Source of the DNA: Photobacterium rosenbergii
Lineage (GTDB): Bacteria > Pseudomonadota > Gammaproteobacteria > Enterobacterales > Vibrionaceae
Direction: 5' to 3'
Assembly (NCBI RefSeq): GCF_003026455.1
Contig: NZ_PYMB01000001.1
Coordinates: 310,001-374,000 of the forward strand
Length of the DNA: 64,000 bases
Shown here: one piece after another, positions 28,237 to 37,125 of the stretch
Numbering within the stretch: position 1 is the first letter of the stretch
Layout of the letters: every line of letters begins with the position of its first letter
The notes under the pieces: generated by a model
What the model was told of the DNA's origin: nothing
What the model saw: only the letters and a program-made list of their open reading frames with translations
Database searches by the model: none
Program-made: the position numbers and the translations under genes

Positions 28237-28440
28237 AACGGATAAAATTTGTACTTACGGGCCAATGTTGAATATTGACCTGAAAAAAACAGTTTTCTGG
28301 CTTAAATGCCTGAAGATGTGACTAATCTAAACATGTTTTTTACGATAGGGCAAACATGTTAGGAATAAAATGAGGTGTATGGATGAAGAATAATACAGAA
28401 GGGGAATAAAGAGGCAGCCACACTGTGGCTGCCTTGGTAA

Positions 28441-29013
28441 TTACATTTTTTTGCAGTATGCCGCAATGATTACCATGTTAGTACCTGCTGCTTTACCCGA
28501 GATGTGTAATGGGTTATCAGTCAGGCGGATACCACGAACAGCAGTACCTTGTTTGATAACAAGGTTAGAGCCTTTCACTGGCAGATCTTTGATGATAGTG
28601 ACGTTGTCACCTGCTTCAAGAGCCGTACCGTTTACATCCACGGTCTTGATTGAGTCAAGCTCAGCAAGGGCGATACCCTTTTCAGCCCATTCAATCATCT
28701 CTTCTTCCAAGTACATCATATCAAGCAGGTCTTGAGCCCATGTTTCAGAAGACAGACGCTTAAGAAGGCGGTAAGCCATAACCTGAACAGCAGGTTCTTG
28801 GCTCCACATGCTGTCGTTCAAACAACGCCAGTGGTTTTGATCTAGCGTTTCAGCGTCTTCGATTTCTGTACGGCAAGTTCCACATACCATCACACAGCTA
28901 CCTGCTGTTTGGTCAGGAGACGCAGGAACTTCGTAAACGCTCAGACTGTCTTCTGATCCACATAGTTCACATTTAGCGCCAGCGCGCTCTTTAACGATTG
29001 ATTCAATGCTCAT
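28441..29013 (-). CDS. yjdM: PhnA/YjdM family protein
   Basis: 190 residues from ATG 29013 after TTGGAATATTCCT. The N-terminal zinc-ribbon (AGAKCELCGSEDSL, then VCGTCRTEI) and the C-terminal SH3-like PhnA domain (VDVNGTALEAGDNVTIIKDL, PVKGSNLVIKQGTAVRGI) are complete. Despite the name, PhnA proteins are not needed for phosphonate use and their role is unknown. Monocistronic. Confidence 0.88.
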   Translation of the reverse strand: MSIESIVKERAGAKCELCGSEDSLSVYEVPASPDQTAGSCVMVCGTCRTEIEDAETLDQNHWRCLNDSMWSQEPAVQVMAYRLLKRLSSETWAQDLLDMMYLEEEMIEWAEKGIALAELDSIKTVDVNGTALEAGDNVTIIKDLPVKGSNLVIKQGTAVRGIRLTDNPLHISGKAAGTNMVIIAAYCKKM

Positions 29014-29267
29014 AGGAATATTCCAAGGAAGTGTAATGGTTTTAGTTACCATACAGGTAACTGTTCTGTTTATTATGCCATTTAATTCTGAGAAGAAAAG
29101 GAATGAAGATCAAGATCACATTAGTCTCATTAACTTACGGGCAAAAAACAGACTAATTGAACGTCTAAGTAAAAATAATGCAACAAAAATGTAGGAGATA
29201 TTGTTGAGTTGAGACTAAGATCAAATAGCCTATCCAAGTAGTTACAGAAAAAGAAATAGGAAAATGT

Positions 29268-29756
29268 ATGAAAAAGGCACTTTTTTTACTTTCAGCTTTA
29301 GCACTTATTGGTTGTGATGATGAGGATGTAGTGAACACAGTATCAGGCAATGCAGAAGTGTTTGCCGTTACCGGAGCTGAAGTTGAAGGAGCACAAGGTT
29401 ACACCAGCATTGATAGCCTAGAAAACCAATATCCAATCACTTTGCCCGATGAATTCCCAGCAGGCTCTGAACAAACGCTAGATAGCCGGTTAGGATCTCT
29501 AGGTATAGATATAGAGGATACAGATTGCGGTATTATTGATACCAGTGGCGATGTTTGTTTTGGAGCTGGGAGCGATACAGTTTGTGTACCCGATGAGGTC
29601 ACTAAATTAGGTATCAAACTTTATACCATCGACATTGATGAAGTGAAACGCGCCTATGACAATGGTTTCTACCCTAAATTAGCGGCTGATTTGCTAGGTG
29701 ATACCTTTTCTGACTTTGATATTGAGCGTGTAAGTTGCTCAAGTATTGGGTTGTAG
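29268..29756 (+). CDS. Hypothetical lipoprotein with paired cysteines
   Basis: 162 residues. The signal sequence ends in a lipobox (LALIGCDDED); Asp after the Cys suggests retention in the inner membrane by the E. coli rule, though that rule may differ here. The mature part has two Cys pairs (TDCGIID, DVCFGAG, TVCVPDE, VSCSSIG) consistent with disulfides. RBS is weak (AGGAAAATGT). It precedes a GlyGly-CTERM protease gene by 200 bases on the same strand. No family recognised. Confidence 0.6.
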   Translation: MKKALFLLSALALIGCDDEDVVNTVSGNAEVFAVTGAEVEGAQGYTSIDSLENQYPITLPDEFPAGSEQTLDSRLGSLGIDIEDTDCGIIDTSGDVCFGAGSDTVCVPDEVTKLGIKLYTIDIDEVKRAYDNGFYPKLAADLLGDTFSDFDIERVSCSSIGL

Positions 29757-29960
29757 TTGATAGTCGGTTGAAAGGCAGGCCTTAATGTAGCATACATAGG
29801 CCTGCTATATTCTTTTAGTTAAAAGAAACACCATTACTGTTTCATTCCTTTAAATTAATTTCATTAAATGACTCGCAACTTCTATTTCTGACTGGTTTTT
29901 GACTAGGGGTTTCTTGCTAATTTAAGCCACTACTTTTGGGTTATTAAGCGGTAAGAAGTA

Positions 29961-31199
29961 ATGAAAAAGAAAGGGATATTCGGCCTTTTAGGTATTTTGA
30001 TCAATATTCCGTGTATTGGTTATGCTGCTGAAATTGAGAGCTATATTGTTGGCGGCAATCCTGTCAGGCAAGGTGATGAAATAACCTGGATGGCCTCAAT
30101 AAGAAATACGACGGACAATACTTCACATTTTTGTGGAGGCAGTATTGTTAATAAGGAGTGGGTATTAACTGCCGCCCATTGCGTTGTGCAGGGTATCGCT
30201 GGCAATGAATTTACGTTGCCGCCTAATAACCTAGCTGTGATGGTTGGAAAATTGTCTAGTGAGGTCGTTGACACTGCCGATCTATATCAGGTCACCCATG
30301 TTGTCGTACACCCTGAATACTCTCCGAACGCTGAAACTAAAATTACGGTCGATGAAAATCAAAACCAGACGCAGGAAGTGGTTAAGTTAGCATTAGACAA
30401 TGATATTGCGTTGCTTCGCGTCAATCGATCGTTTCCGTTTCCTACGGTAAACCCAATTAAATTAGCTGATCAGAAAATAGCACAAAGGCTCGAGGCGAGT
30501 TTGGCTGGTGAGTGGAACGAAATCAATCGCCCAGCCAATACTGTGGTTTCTGGTTGGGGGGCGACAAATAGTGATGGCACCGGTATATCAACAAACCTTA
30601 TGTATACCGAACTCTCATATTTGCCAATATCAGATTGCTTCAATTTACTTGAAAGGGGCAATGATGAACACTTTATCATAGGTAGCCCGATGAACTTGAC
30701 GAAAGTTTGTGCCTTACCACCTGATATTTTGTTTGATGAAGAAGGTGACCCCCTCGGATATGGGCCTGATGCCTGCAAGGGAGACAGTGGTGGCCCACTC
30801 GTAACGAAAGATATCGACGGAAGGTGGGTGCAGTTAGGGGTAGTGAGTGGAGGCCCACAAGGAGCCCCTCTTTGTGGCGCATATTTACGTCCAGGTTTTT
30901 ATGCGCGAGTAGGTACATATTTTGATTGGATAAAGGAAATAGTTGGTAAGATTCCCGATAGCCCAATCTCCAATCCAGACTTTATGGAAGATAAGGAAAC
31001 TGGAACTAGTAAAGATGATGATCAAGACGTAGATACGGGGGAAGGAAAGGCCGACGAAGGGTGTAACCCCGAGGTCTCCGGTATCAGCCCGAATAATTGT
31101 GCCCTGAATTCAGATGGGGGAGGCGGTATGGTCAGCTATTTTGGCTTAGGAGGCTTGATTCTGATGTTGTTGAGACGACGAGTTTTATCACGCGATTAA
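29961..31199 (+). CDS. Trypsin-like serine protease with GlyGly-CTERM anchor (VesB-like)
   Basis: 412 residues, S1 family. Signal peptide (about 1-23), activation site before IVGGNPV, catalytic His in TAAHC (near 73), Asp in DNDIALLRV (near 148), Ser in CKGDSGGPLV (near 275). The C-terminus has an acidic linker, then DGGGGMVSYFGLGGLILMLL with RRR: the GlyGly-CTERM sorting tail recognised by rhombosortase. Such proteases (VesA/B/C in V. cholerae) leave by type II secretion and are tethered to the surface or released. No rhombosortase lies in the window. RBS is weak (GGTAAGAAGTA). Confidence 0.9.
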   Translation: MKKKGIFGLLGILINIPCIGYAAEIESYIVGGNPVRQGDEITWMASIRNTTDNTSHFCGGSIVNKEWVLTAAHCVVQGIAGNEFTLPPNNLAVMVGKLSSEVVDTADLYQVTHVVVHPEYSPNAETKITVDENQNQTQEVVKLALDNDIALLRVNRSFPFPTVNPIKLADQKIAQRLEASLAGEWNEINRPANTVVSGWGATNSDGTGISTNLMYTELSYLPISDCFNLLERGNDEHFIIGSPMNLTKVCALPPDILFDEEGDPLGYGPDACKGDSGGPLVTKDIDGRWVQLGVVSGGPQGAPLCGAYLRPGFYARVGTYFDWIKEIVGKIPDSPISNPDFMEDKETGTSKDDDQDVDTGEGKADEGCNPEVSGISPNNCALNSDGGGGMVSYFGLGGLILMLLRRRVLSRD

Positions 31200-31204
31200 T
31201 TTAA

Positions 31205-31234
31205 AAAACAGCCACCCAGGAGGGTGGCTGTTTT
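31205..31234. terminator. Bidirectional terminator
   Basis: Stem AAACAGCCACCC/GGGTGGCTGTTT between convergent protease and codA genes. Confidence 0.85.
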
Positions 31235-31236
31235 CG

Positions 31237-32523
31237 TTAGCGGCGGAAAGAAACTGCTTCTTTACCGTCTGCTAGTTCAATATGGGTAACCGCTGGCTGG
31301 GTTTCAGCAATAACGTTACCGGCACGAATTGAGTAACGTACTGGCACTTGGCGGCGAACCGCATCAAAGCCATTTTCAGCAGGAAGAATAAGCAGGTTAC
31401 CTGGCTTACCCAACTCAATACCGTAGCGGCTTTGAATGTTTAGCGTGGTCGCAGAATTAGTGCTGATCAAATCCAAAGATTGGTTGATTTGGTCGTAGCC
31501 CATCACCTGGCAAACATGCAGTCCCATATGCAGAACTTGCATCATGTTAGCTGTTCCCAATGGGTACCATGGGTCAAAAACATCGTCATGGCCAAAGCAG
31601 ACATTGATGTTTGAAGCTAGCATTTCCTTTACACGGGTCACACCACGGCGTTTTGGGTAATCATCGAAACGACCCTGCAAGTGGATATTGACCAGAGGGT
31701 TAGCAACAAAGCTGATGCCTGACATTTTCAGCAGTCGGAACAGCCTTGACGCATAGGCGCCATTGTATGAGTGCATCGCGGTTGTGTGGCTAGCAGTTAC
31801 TTTGTCACCCATTTCAAATTTATGGGCAAGTGCGGCTAGCGTTTCTACAAAACGGGATTGCTCATCATCGATTTCGTCACAATGAACATCGATTAGGCGA
31901 TCGTATTTACGTGCCAATTCGAATACATAATGAAGGGATTCTACGCCGTATTCACGAGTAAACTCAAAGTGTGGGATTGCACCGATAACGTCAGCGCCCA
32001 ACTTCACGGCTTCTTCAAGAAGTTCTTTGCCGTTCGGGTACGACAAAATCCCTTCTTGCGGGAAAGCCACAATCTGGATATCAACCCATTCTTTCATTTC
32101 TTCACGCACTTCAAGCATGGCTTTCAGGGCGATAAGTGTTGGGTCTGAGACATCGACATGGGTACGCACATGTTGCACACCATTGGCGATTTGCCATTTA
32201 AGCGTTTGTTTTGCGCGAGCTTTTACATCTTCAATGGAAAGCATTGATTTGCGCTCAGCCCAGCGTTCAATCCCTTCAAATAGCGTACCTGAAATATTCC
32301 AGTTAGGTTCACCTGCTGTTTGCGTGGTGTCTAGATGGATATGAGGTTCGCAGAAAGGAGGCACTGCCATACCCCCTTCACCGTCAAGCACAAGGCCGTT
32401 GAAATCAACGTGCTCGCCCATTGGCTTGATAGAATGAAATTTACCTTCGTTAATCAGTATCTGATGCAGGCCATCCTTGCCTTTGATGGTGACGTTTTTT
32501 ATTAGCATGTTTGAGGTTTGCAT
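31237..32523 (-). CDS. codA: Cytosine deaminase
   Basis: 428 residues, amidohydrolase superfamily. Metal and substrate motifs: [17 protein letters not shown] (two His), [26 protein letters not shown] and [13 protein letters not shown] (Asp). CodA converts cytosine to uracil and ammonia. It lies 12 bases after the cytosine permease gene, so both form the codBA operon. The length equals E. coli CodA. The pathway feeds pyrimidine salvage. Confidence 0.95.
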   Translation of the reverse strand: MQTSNMLIKNVTIKGKDGLHQILINEGKFHSIKPMGEHVDFNGLVLDGEGGMAVPPFCEPHIHLDTTQTAGEPNWNISGTLFEGIERWAERKSMLSIEDVKARAKQTLKWQIANGVQHVRTHVDVSDPTLIALKAMLEVREEMKEWVDIQIVAFPQEGILSYPNGKELLEEAVKLGADVIGAIPHFEFTREYGVESLHYVFELARKYDRLIDVHCDEIDDEQSRFVETLAALAHKFEMGDKVTASHTTAMHSYNGAYASRLFRLLKMSGISFVANPLVNIHLQGRFDDYPKRRGVTRVKEMLASNINVCFGHDDVFDPWYPLGTANMMQVLHMGLHVCQVMGYDQINQSLDLISTNSATTLNIQSRYGIELGKPGNLLILPAENGFDAVRRQVPVRYSIRAGNVIAETQPAVTHIELADGKEAVSFRR

Positions 32524-32534
32524 CTTAGTTGTCC

Positions 32535-33776
32535 TTACGCGTTACTTGCACAAGCTTCGGTATCGCGATTTAGCACCGGGTTAAGGATAAGGTAGCTGAT
32601 TGCACCGCCTAGCACGGCATTGATTGGAACAACACCTGGCAGGAAGTGACCGGCAGCAACACCTACAGCAACACCGATGATTGCAGCCCAGTTAACGGTT
32701 TTAAACTCTGCGTTCGCGAAATCTTTGTAACGATGACGGTTTTTAATGAAATCTGCAATGATAATACCACCGATTGGAGGAATAGCCGCCGACAAGAAGG
32801 TTAACCAACCAACGAAGTTATTGTAGAGCCATAGTGCACATAGCGTACCGATTAAGCCATTTGCCATAGAAAGGTATTTACTTGGTAGGCCAGTGACGTT
32901 TGAGAAGCCAAGACCTGAGGCGTATAGGGCATTGTCGTTGGTGGTCCAAATGTTCAGGCCAAGTACGATAATGGCTGGGATTAGTAGGCCTTGTGCAATC
33001 ATTACCTCGGAGATATCCGATTGGCCGGTTGCTGCTGCGCCCGCTGCACCGAAGATGAACATCAGGGAGTTACCAATAAAGAAGGCAATCATAGTGACCA
33101 TGACAGCGCCCATTGGCTTTTTACCGAAGCGAACAAAGTCTGCTGTTAAGGTACCGGCTGAAACAAATGAGCCGACAACCAGCGCCAGAGCGGTTGAAAA
33201 TTCGATTGGGTTTTCAGGTGTAATAGCTTTGAGGCCATCAATACCACCAGTACTGCCTACAGCTTCAAATACAGAGTAACCACCAAGCAAGGCAATGGCT
33301 GGAACTGCGATAGCGGAAAGTACCATCAACGCTGAAATGCCAAAATATACCGTTGCTGTCATCAGAAGGCCCGATACCAGAATCAGGATGTTGGTATCAA
33401 TACCCGTTGCTTTTTGAACGGGAATGGCAAACATAGCGACGCCGACACCAAACCAGCCGACTTGTGTACCGCCAAGAAGTAGGGAAGGAAGCCAAGAGCC
33501 TTTAGAGCCAAAAGAGAATCGAGCAAGAAGGTGGGTAGAGAGGCCAGTGGAAGAGCCGATGTATCCGAGGAAGGAGGTGTAGATACCAAGAATGAGGTTA
33601 CCAATAAGAACAGCGAGGAAGAAATCATCATAGGAGAGCCCTGTTCCTAATGTCCCTCCGGTCCACATACTGGCTGAAAAGAAGGTCAGTCCGAGCATCA
33701 CCATAGTAAGTGACACTACTCCTTTACGTGCCGATTTTGGCACAGGCCCTAGACTGTAGTTGTTATCGCCAGCCAT
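32535..33776 (-). CDS. codB: Cytosine permease
   Basis: 413 residues from ATG 33776 (RBS AGAGGTGTTTCA); a longer in-frame start at 33860 adds an unlikely tail. About twelve membrane helices of the NCS1 family. [16 protein letters not shown] at the start and [18 protein letters not shown] inside are typical of CodB. It imports cytosine with protons or sodium for CodA. The upstream region holds two PurR-box-like sequences. Confidence 0.93.
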   Translation of the reverse strand: MAGDNNYSLGPVPKSARKGVVSLTMVMLGLTFFSASMWTGGTLGTGLSYDDFFLAVLIGNLILGIYTSFLGYIGSSTGLSTHLLARFSFGSKGSWLPSLLLGGTQVGWFGVGVAMFAIPVQKATGIDTNILILVSGLLMTATVYFGISALMVLSAIAVPAIALLGGYSVFEAVGSTGGIDGLKAITPENPIEFSTALALVVGSFVSAGTLTADFVRFGKKPMGAVMVTMIAFFIGNSLMFIFGAAGAAATGQSDISEVMIAQGLLIPAIIVLGLNIWTTNDNALYASGLGFSNVTGLPSKYLSMANGLIGTLCALWLYNNFVGWLTFLSAAIPPIGGIIIADFIKNRHRYKDFANAEFKTVNWAAIIGVAVGVAAGHFLPGVVPINAVLGGAISYLILNPVLNRDTEACASNA

Positions 33777-33957
33777 TGAAACACCTCTAACGTCATTTAA
33801 TAATAGTACTGATTTGCAGCTAAACGGCGCGTATTTTAGTGAATAAAAAACTGCTGTCAAATGTGTTTTAGGGGGATTTTCAGAAATTTATCAAAGGTCT
33901 AAATTATCTCCTTATTTAACAGTTAATTACATTTATTAGTATTGTTGACTGTAAAAA

Positions 33958-33973
33958 AGGAAATCGTTTGTAT
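33958..33973 (-). promoter_or_regulatory. PurR-box-like operator (distal copy 1)
   Basis: The minus strand reads ATACAAACGATTTCCT. Against the PurR pattern AnGCAAnCGnTTnCnT only one fixed position differs. It lies 180 bases upstream of the codB ATG. PurR control of codBA is known in E. coli. Confidence 0.6.
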
Positions 33974-34070
33974 GATGGGTGTGAGCCTTAAATGGTGTCA
34001 AATATGATTTCAAATAAAGATTATTGATGTCTGCGTCTCAATATTCTAAGTCATGCGGAAAACTCCTTAT

Positions 34071-34086
34071 ATGAAAACGATTTCTT
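34071..34086 (+). promoter_or_regulatory. PurR-box-like operator (distal copy 2)
   Basis: ATGAAAACGATTTCTT differs from AnGCAAnCGnTTnCnT at one fixed position. It shares the core AACGATTTC with the copy at 33958-33973 in opposite orientation, 113 bases away, so the two could be joined by a repressor loop. Confidence 0.5.
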
Positions 34087-34155
34087 TTCACTAACTCATA
34101 GACTTAATAGTCGATAAAGAACTTGCTTATGTTTTTGGGCTTCTGTTTACATGTG

Positions 34156-34198
34156 AAAACAACCGCTGCGGCATGATTTTTGGTTTTGGTTGTTTTTT
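34156..34198 (+). terminator. Terminator-like hairpin in non-coding region
   Basis: AAAACAACC (34156-34164) pairs with GGTTGTTTT (34188-34196) across a 23-base loop, followed by more Ts. No gene ends here, so it may terminate a small RNA. Confidence 0.4.
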
Positions 34199-34281
34199 AT
34201 AATGGTTTTGTGGCGGTTAATGTCGTTTTTTGTATGAGAAAACTGTTCATTGTGGCGCCGGGAAGGAAATGAACTTAAACC

Positions 34282-34304
34282 TGTGGATAACTTTATTATC
34301 CACA
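34282..34304. promoter_or_regulatory. Inverted pair of perfect DnaA boxes
   Basis: TGTGGATAA and TTATCCACA, both exact matches to the strongest E. coli DnaA box, face each other across CTTTA. The arrangement is a 9-bp perfect inverted repeat. It could titrate DnaA or control a nearby promoter; no origin features such as an AT-rich unwinding region with 13-mers or GATC clusters were seen. Confidence 0.6.
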
Positions 34305-34542
34305 AAACTTGTGAGTAACTCTGTGGGAAATGGTTGAGAGCTAATCCCCATGCTGGCTTCAGTAAAGTCAATACCTGTGTTCATGAAATCATTATAAAAA
34401 CATCATGAAAAATAAAGGTTATTGACACAACTCAATTTTGCTTTTCAACGATAATTGCTTGGGTGTTTTGGCTACAATCAGAGGCTGAGACTGCTTTATC
34501 ACCTTGATTGCAGAGCATAGAGGCAGGATAATGCTATCTAAA

Positions 34543-34557
34543 TGATAATGATTTCGA
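34543..34557 (+). promoter_or_regulatory. Fur-box-like site
   Basis: TGATAATGATTTCGA fits the 7-1-7 Fur pattern TGATAAT-n-ATTATCA with a perfect left arm and five of seven bases on the right. It ends 15 bases before the GTG start of the response regulator, where binding would block initiation. Confidence 0.5.
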
Positions 34558-34572
34558 TAAGTGTAGTGTTTT

Positions 34573-35238
34573 GTGTCTAAGATCCTTGTTGTAGATGATG
34601 ATATTGTCCTTTGCGAGTTACTCCAGGAAGTACTCGAGGAAGAAGGGTACGACGTTCATTGTGCACATTGTGGGAAGACAGGGTTAGCTTACTTGCAAGA
34701 GCAGCCTGTTGATCTCGTTTTGCTTGATGTCATGCTTCCACATATTGACGGTATGCAGATGGCCCGGCGAATATGCCAGAGGTTTGCGACGCCAATTATT
34801 ATGCTGACGGCATTAGGAGATGAGGCCTCATTACTTGATGGCTTACAAGCTGGCGCTGATCATTATATGGCGAAGCCTTTTAATGTGCCTGAATTGCTGG
34901 CTAGAATAAAATCTACAATGCGACGAGTTGGATTAGAAAAGCAACGTGGCAGTAATGTTTCTACTGATATGGATATCACTGAACAGCTGAGGCGAATTCC
35001 GTTAACGGGTACCGAGAGTGAATTGTTGGAGTATCTTGTCAAGCATAACGGTATTGTTGTATCAAAAGCTGAATTGCAGAAAGCGGTGCTTAAGAAAGAA
35101 TTGAGCCCATTTGATAGAAATCTTGACATGCATATTAGCAACATTCGTCGCAAAATAGTTCAATCAGGATTACCAAAACAGCATATAAAAACCGTGAGGG
35201 GTAAAGGGTATAGTTTCTTGGAAGTAGTTGGGTTTTGA
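34573..35238 (+). CDS. Orphan OmpR-family response regulator (CpxR-like)
   Basis: 221 residues starting at GTG 34573; a stop lies in frame just upstream and no ATG is available. Receiver domain with Asp9-11 and phospho-acceptor Asp52 (LLDVMLPHIDG), Lys in MAKPFN; winged-helix domain ending IKTVRGKGYSFL. LTGTESELLEYLVKHNGIVVSK is close to CpxR. No histidine kinase gene adjoins, so it is an orphan or pairs with a distant kinase. The upstream Fur-like box suggests iron control. A bidirectional terminator follows. Confidence 0.82.
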   Translation: MSKILVVDDDIVLCELLQEVLEEEGYDVHCAHCGKTGLAYLQEQPVDLVLLDVMLPHIDGMQMARRICQRFATPIIMLTALGDEASLLDGLQAGADHYMAKPFNVPELLARIKSTMRRVGLEKQRGSNVSTDMDITEQLRRIPLTGTESELLEYLVKHNGIVVSKAELQKAVLKKELSPFDRNLDMHISNIRRKIVQSGLPKQHIKTVRGKGYSFLEVVGF

Positions 35239-35246
35239 ATAAAATA

Positions 35247-35276
35247 AAAGAGTGGCGCAATAATGCGCCACTCTTT
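35247..35276. terminator. Bidirectional terminator
   Basis: Stem AAAGAGTGGCGCA/TGCGCCACTCTTT with short loop, between convergent genes. Confidence 0.88.
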
Positions 35277-35280
35277 GGTT

Positions 35281-35544
35281 TTACTTGCTGTAAGAACTAG
35301 CAATATTGTCGATACGCTGGTTTGCGCGCATAGCTTCTTGGTAAGCAGCGTCTGATGCCGCACGAGCATCGTTAACTGCACCAGCCATTTGATCTTGTTG
35401 GCTTTGTAATGCGCCTACCTGATCAGAGAGCATATCTACTTTATTGGTTAGTTGCTGCATTTGGTCAACTTCATCTGAGCTAGAACAACCGATAAGTGTT
35501 GCACTCAGAATAATACCGGTAAGGATAGATAATGAACGGTTCAT
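35281..35544 (-). CDS. lpp: Major outer-membrane lipoprotein Lpp-like
   Basis: 87 residues from ATG 35544 after AGGAGAAGAAA. Lipobox in SATLIGCSSSDEV, then a heptad-repeat helix (MQQLTNKVDMLSDQVGALQ) as in the trimeric coiled coil of Braun lipoprotein, and a C-terminal SSYSK whose last Lys is the usual peptidoglycan attachment site. It would tie the outer membrane to the cell wall. Strong RBS and its own terminator fit an abundant protein. Confidence 0.85.
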   Translation of the reverse strand: MNRSLSILTGIILSATLIGCSSSDEVDQMQQLTNKVDMLSDQVGALQSQQDQMAGAVNDARAASDAAYQEAMRANQRIDNIASSYSK

Positions 35545-35721
35545 TTTTCTTTCTTCTCCTTTGTTTGCCACTACAGACTGTTCGATAAAAGTTTCAGTCG
35601 GCAAATTCATTATGGCAGAAGTTGCGCAAATTGCTGCTTAAAGTGAAGAAAGAGTCAGATTTTTTTCTCTCAAAGATGAGAAAACCGGCCTGAGCGGGTT
35701 TATTTATGCGGAATACAGAAA

Positions 35722-36315
35722 TTACGCAGGTGCGTTTTCATCAGCAAGAATCCGGTTTATTGCATCGACTAAAATATTCGGATTGAGGGTATGCTGCACT
35801 TTTTCTACCAAGGTGCCATCAGCACGGAGGAAATAAAAATAAGAGCTATGGTCTACCGCATATTCCAATGCTGAGCCTTCCAGTTCTGTGCGCATGTATA
35901 ACACGCCGTATTTTTCAGCCAGTGCTTTTGTCTGATCAGCATCTCCTGTCATACCTATAATTTTTTTATGGAAGTACTGTGCATATTGAGCACTCTTTTC
36001 AGGCGTGTCTCGTTCAGGATCTAACGTGATGAAAATCGGCCACAGCTTATTAATTTGCTGATCATCGATTTGCTTCAAGGCAGCTGACAAGACGGCGAGA
36101 GAGGTTGGGCAGACATCCGGACAGTGGGTATAGCCAAAATAAATGACCCGAATTCTTTCATCCTCCGGGTTGTACAAATCAATGTCCTCTTTACCACTTT
36201 TCAACAGGTTAATAGGTTCACCGGCGACTTCAGATGGGGATTGGCGATCAACAATTACGCTAGTGATGAACCCAGCCGATAAAGCTAGAGCGAGTATAAT
36301 CCATTGATATTTCAC
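35722..36315 (-). CDS. Sco1/SenC-family copper chaperone
   Basis: 197 residues. A single N-terminal membrane anchor (about 5-20) precedes a thioredoxin-like domain with the copper-binding CPDVC in YFGYTHCPDVCPTSLAVL and the distal His in AVDHSSYFYFL. Such proteins deliver copper to the CuA site of cytochrome c oxidase or act in thiol redox. Its ATG (36315) overlaps the stop of the upstream hypothetical gene by four bases, so the two are co-translated. Confidence 0.9.
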   Translation of the reverse strand: MKYQWIILALALSAGFITSVIVDRQSPSEVAGEPINLLKSGKEDIDLYNPEDERIRVIYFGYTHCPDVCPTSLAVLSAALKQIDDQQINKLWPIFITLDPERDTPEKSAQYAQYFHKKIIGMTGDADQTKALAEKYGVLYMRTELEGSALEYAVDHSSYFYFLRADGTLVEKVQHTLNPNILVDAINRILADENAPA

Positions 36316-36806
36316 TTGATCATCCTTATTGAAACATAAACTGGTTGTTGTGAGCTATTTGCTGGTGGTGCTATTTTTCCTTGCCAGGTCATTTCGTCTG
36401 AAACACAAAAAGGTAATACCAATTCTCCAGAATATAGGTTGGTGCCGGTTTGGCGAATGAGCTTTTGTCGATAGACGCCCATCATCATTTCCTCTCCTTC
36501 AAGGGTTAGTTCCAGTGTCTCTGCTTGGGACGGTAATGATGGCCACTCTATTTGAATTTTAGCCGCTTCCATTGGTCTGATGATATTTCTATCTAACTTG
36601 ATGTTTGCTCCATCAATGGCACATTTTTCATTACTCAAAAGGCAGTATGTGTGGGAAGAGTTATCTTTGGCGAGTGCTGCCTGATCACCGACCACTGCCC
36701 TGAGTTGAGGAAGCCCATCATCAAAGAAAAAGTAGCTCCCGGTAAAAGCAGAAAGAGCAAGGAAAACATTTCTATAACGTTTGCTACGTACCACTGGCTG
36801 TATCAT
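36312..36806 (-). CDS. Membrane-anchored hypothetical protein coupled with sco
   Basis: About 164 residues if it starts at ATG 36806 (MIQPVVRSKRYRN); the open frame extends to 36908 with no better start and neither start has a good ribosome site. One membrane helix (YRNVFLALSAFTGSYFFF) is followed by a periplasmic domain with a Cys pair (TYCLLSNEKC) and beta-strand-rich sequence such as LELTLEGEEMMMGVYRQKLI. It overlaps sco by four bases. A role in copper or oxidase assembly is suggested by the partner alone. Confidence 0.65.
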   Translation of the reverse strand: MIQPVVRSKRYRNVFLALSAFTGSYFFFDDGLPQLRAVVGDQAALAKDNSSHTYCLLSNEKCAIDGANIKLDRNIIRPMEAAKIQIEWPSLPSQAETLELTLEGEEMMMGVYRQKLIRQTGTNLYSGELVLPFCVSDEMTWQGKIAPPANSSQQPVYVSIRMIK

Positions 36807-37125
36807 CTCTTTGTATTGTACGTATTTGTGAATCTTATCACTGACTTGGTTAAGGAAAACAAACAGATGTTGATTTTTGTGAGGAGAGTGCGAGTTGGTG
36901 AAGTCCACACTGGAAGTGGGTTGTTAATCTTGTGATGGGGTGTTAGCAACTGTTTGTAAGGTATAGAAAATCAGTTAATCTCTTGAGCTTAGTCACCGAA
37001 TGTGTAATTAGGATCACTTTTTTAATATTATAAAAGGTGATGTATACCACAAAAGTATTATCTGTTTGGAATAGTATTTTATTCATTGAGTTTATGTTGA
37101 AATAAATCACTATAAGGTAATAACA

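Larger units (their letters stand above)
33777..34572. other. Long intergenic region rich in putative control sites
   Basis: About 800 bases between divergent codB and an orphan response regulator. No protein gene is supported. It contains two PurR-like boxes near the codB side, a terminator-like hairpin at 34156-34198, a perfect inverted pair of DnaA boxes at 34282-34304, and a Fur-like box at 34543-34557, each listed separately. The middle could hold a small RNA. Confidence 0.6.

Noticed and set aside
34282..34304. Replication origin
   Set aside because: Only two DnaA boxes, with no AT-rich 13-mers, no GATC cluster and no replication genes nearby.
34147..34371. 74-residue minus-strand frame in the codB-RR gap
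   Set aside because: Composition is not protein-like, and it covers the terminator-like hairpin and the DnaA boxes.
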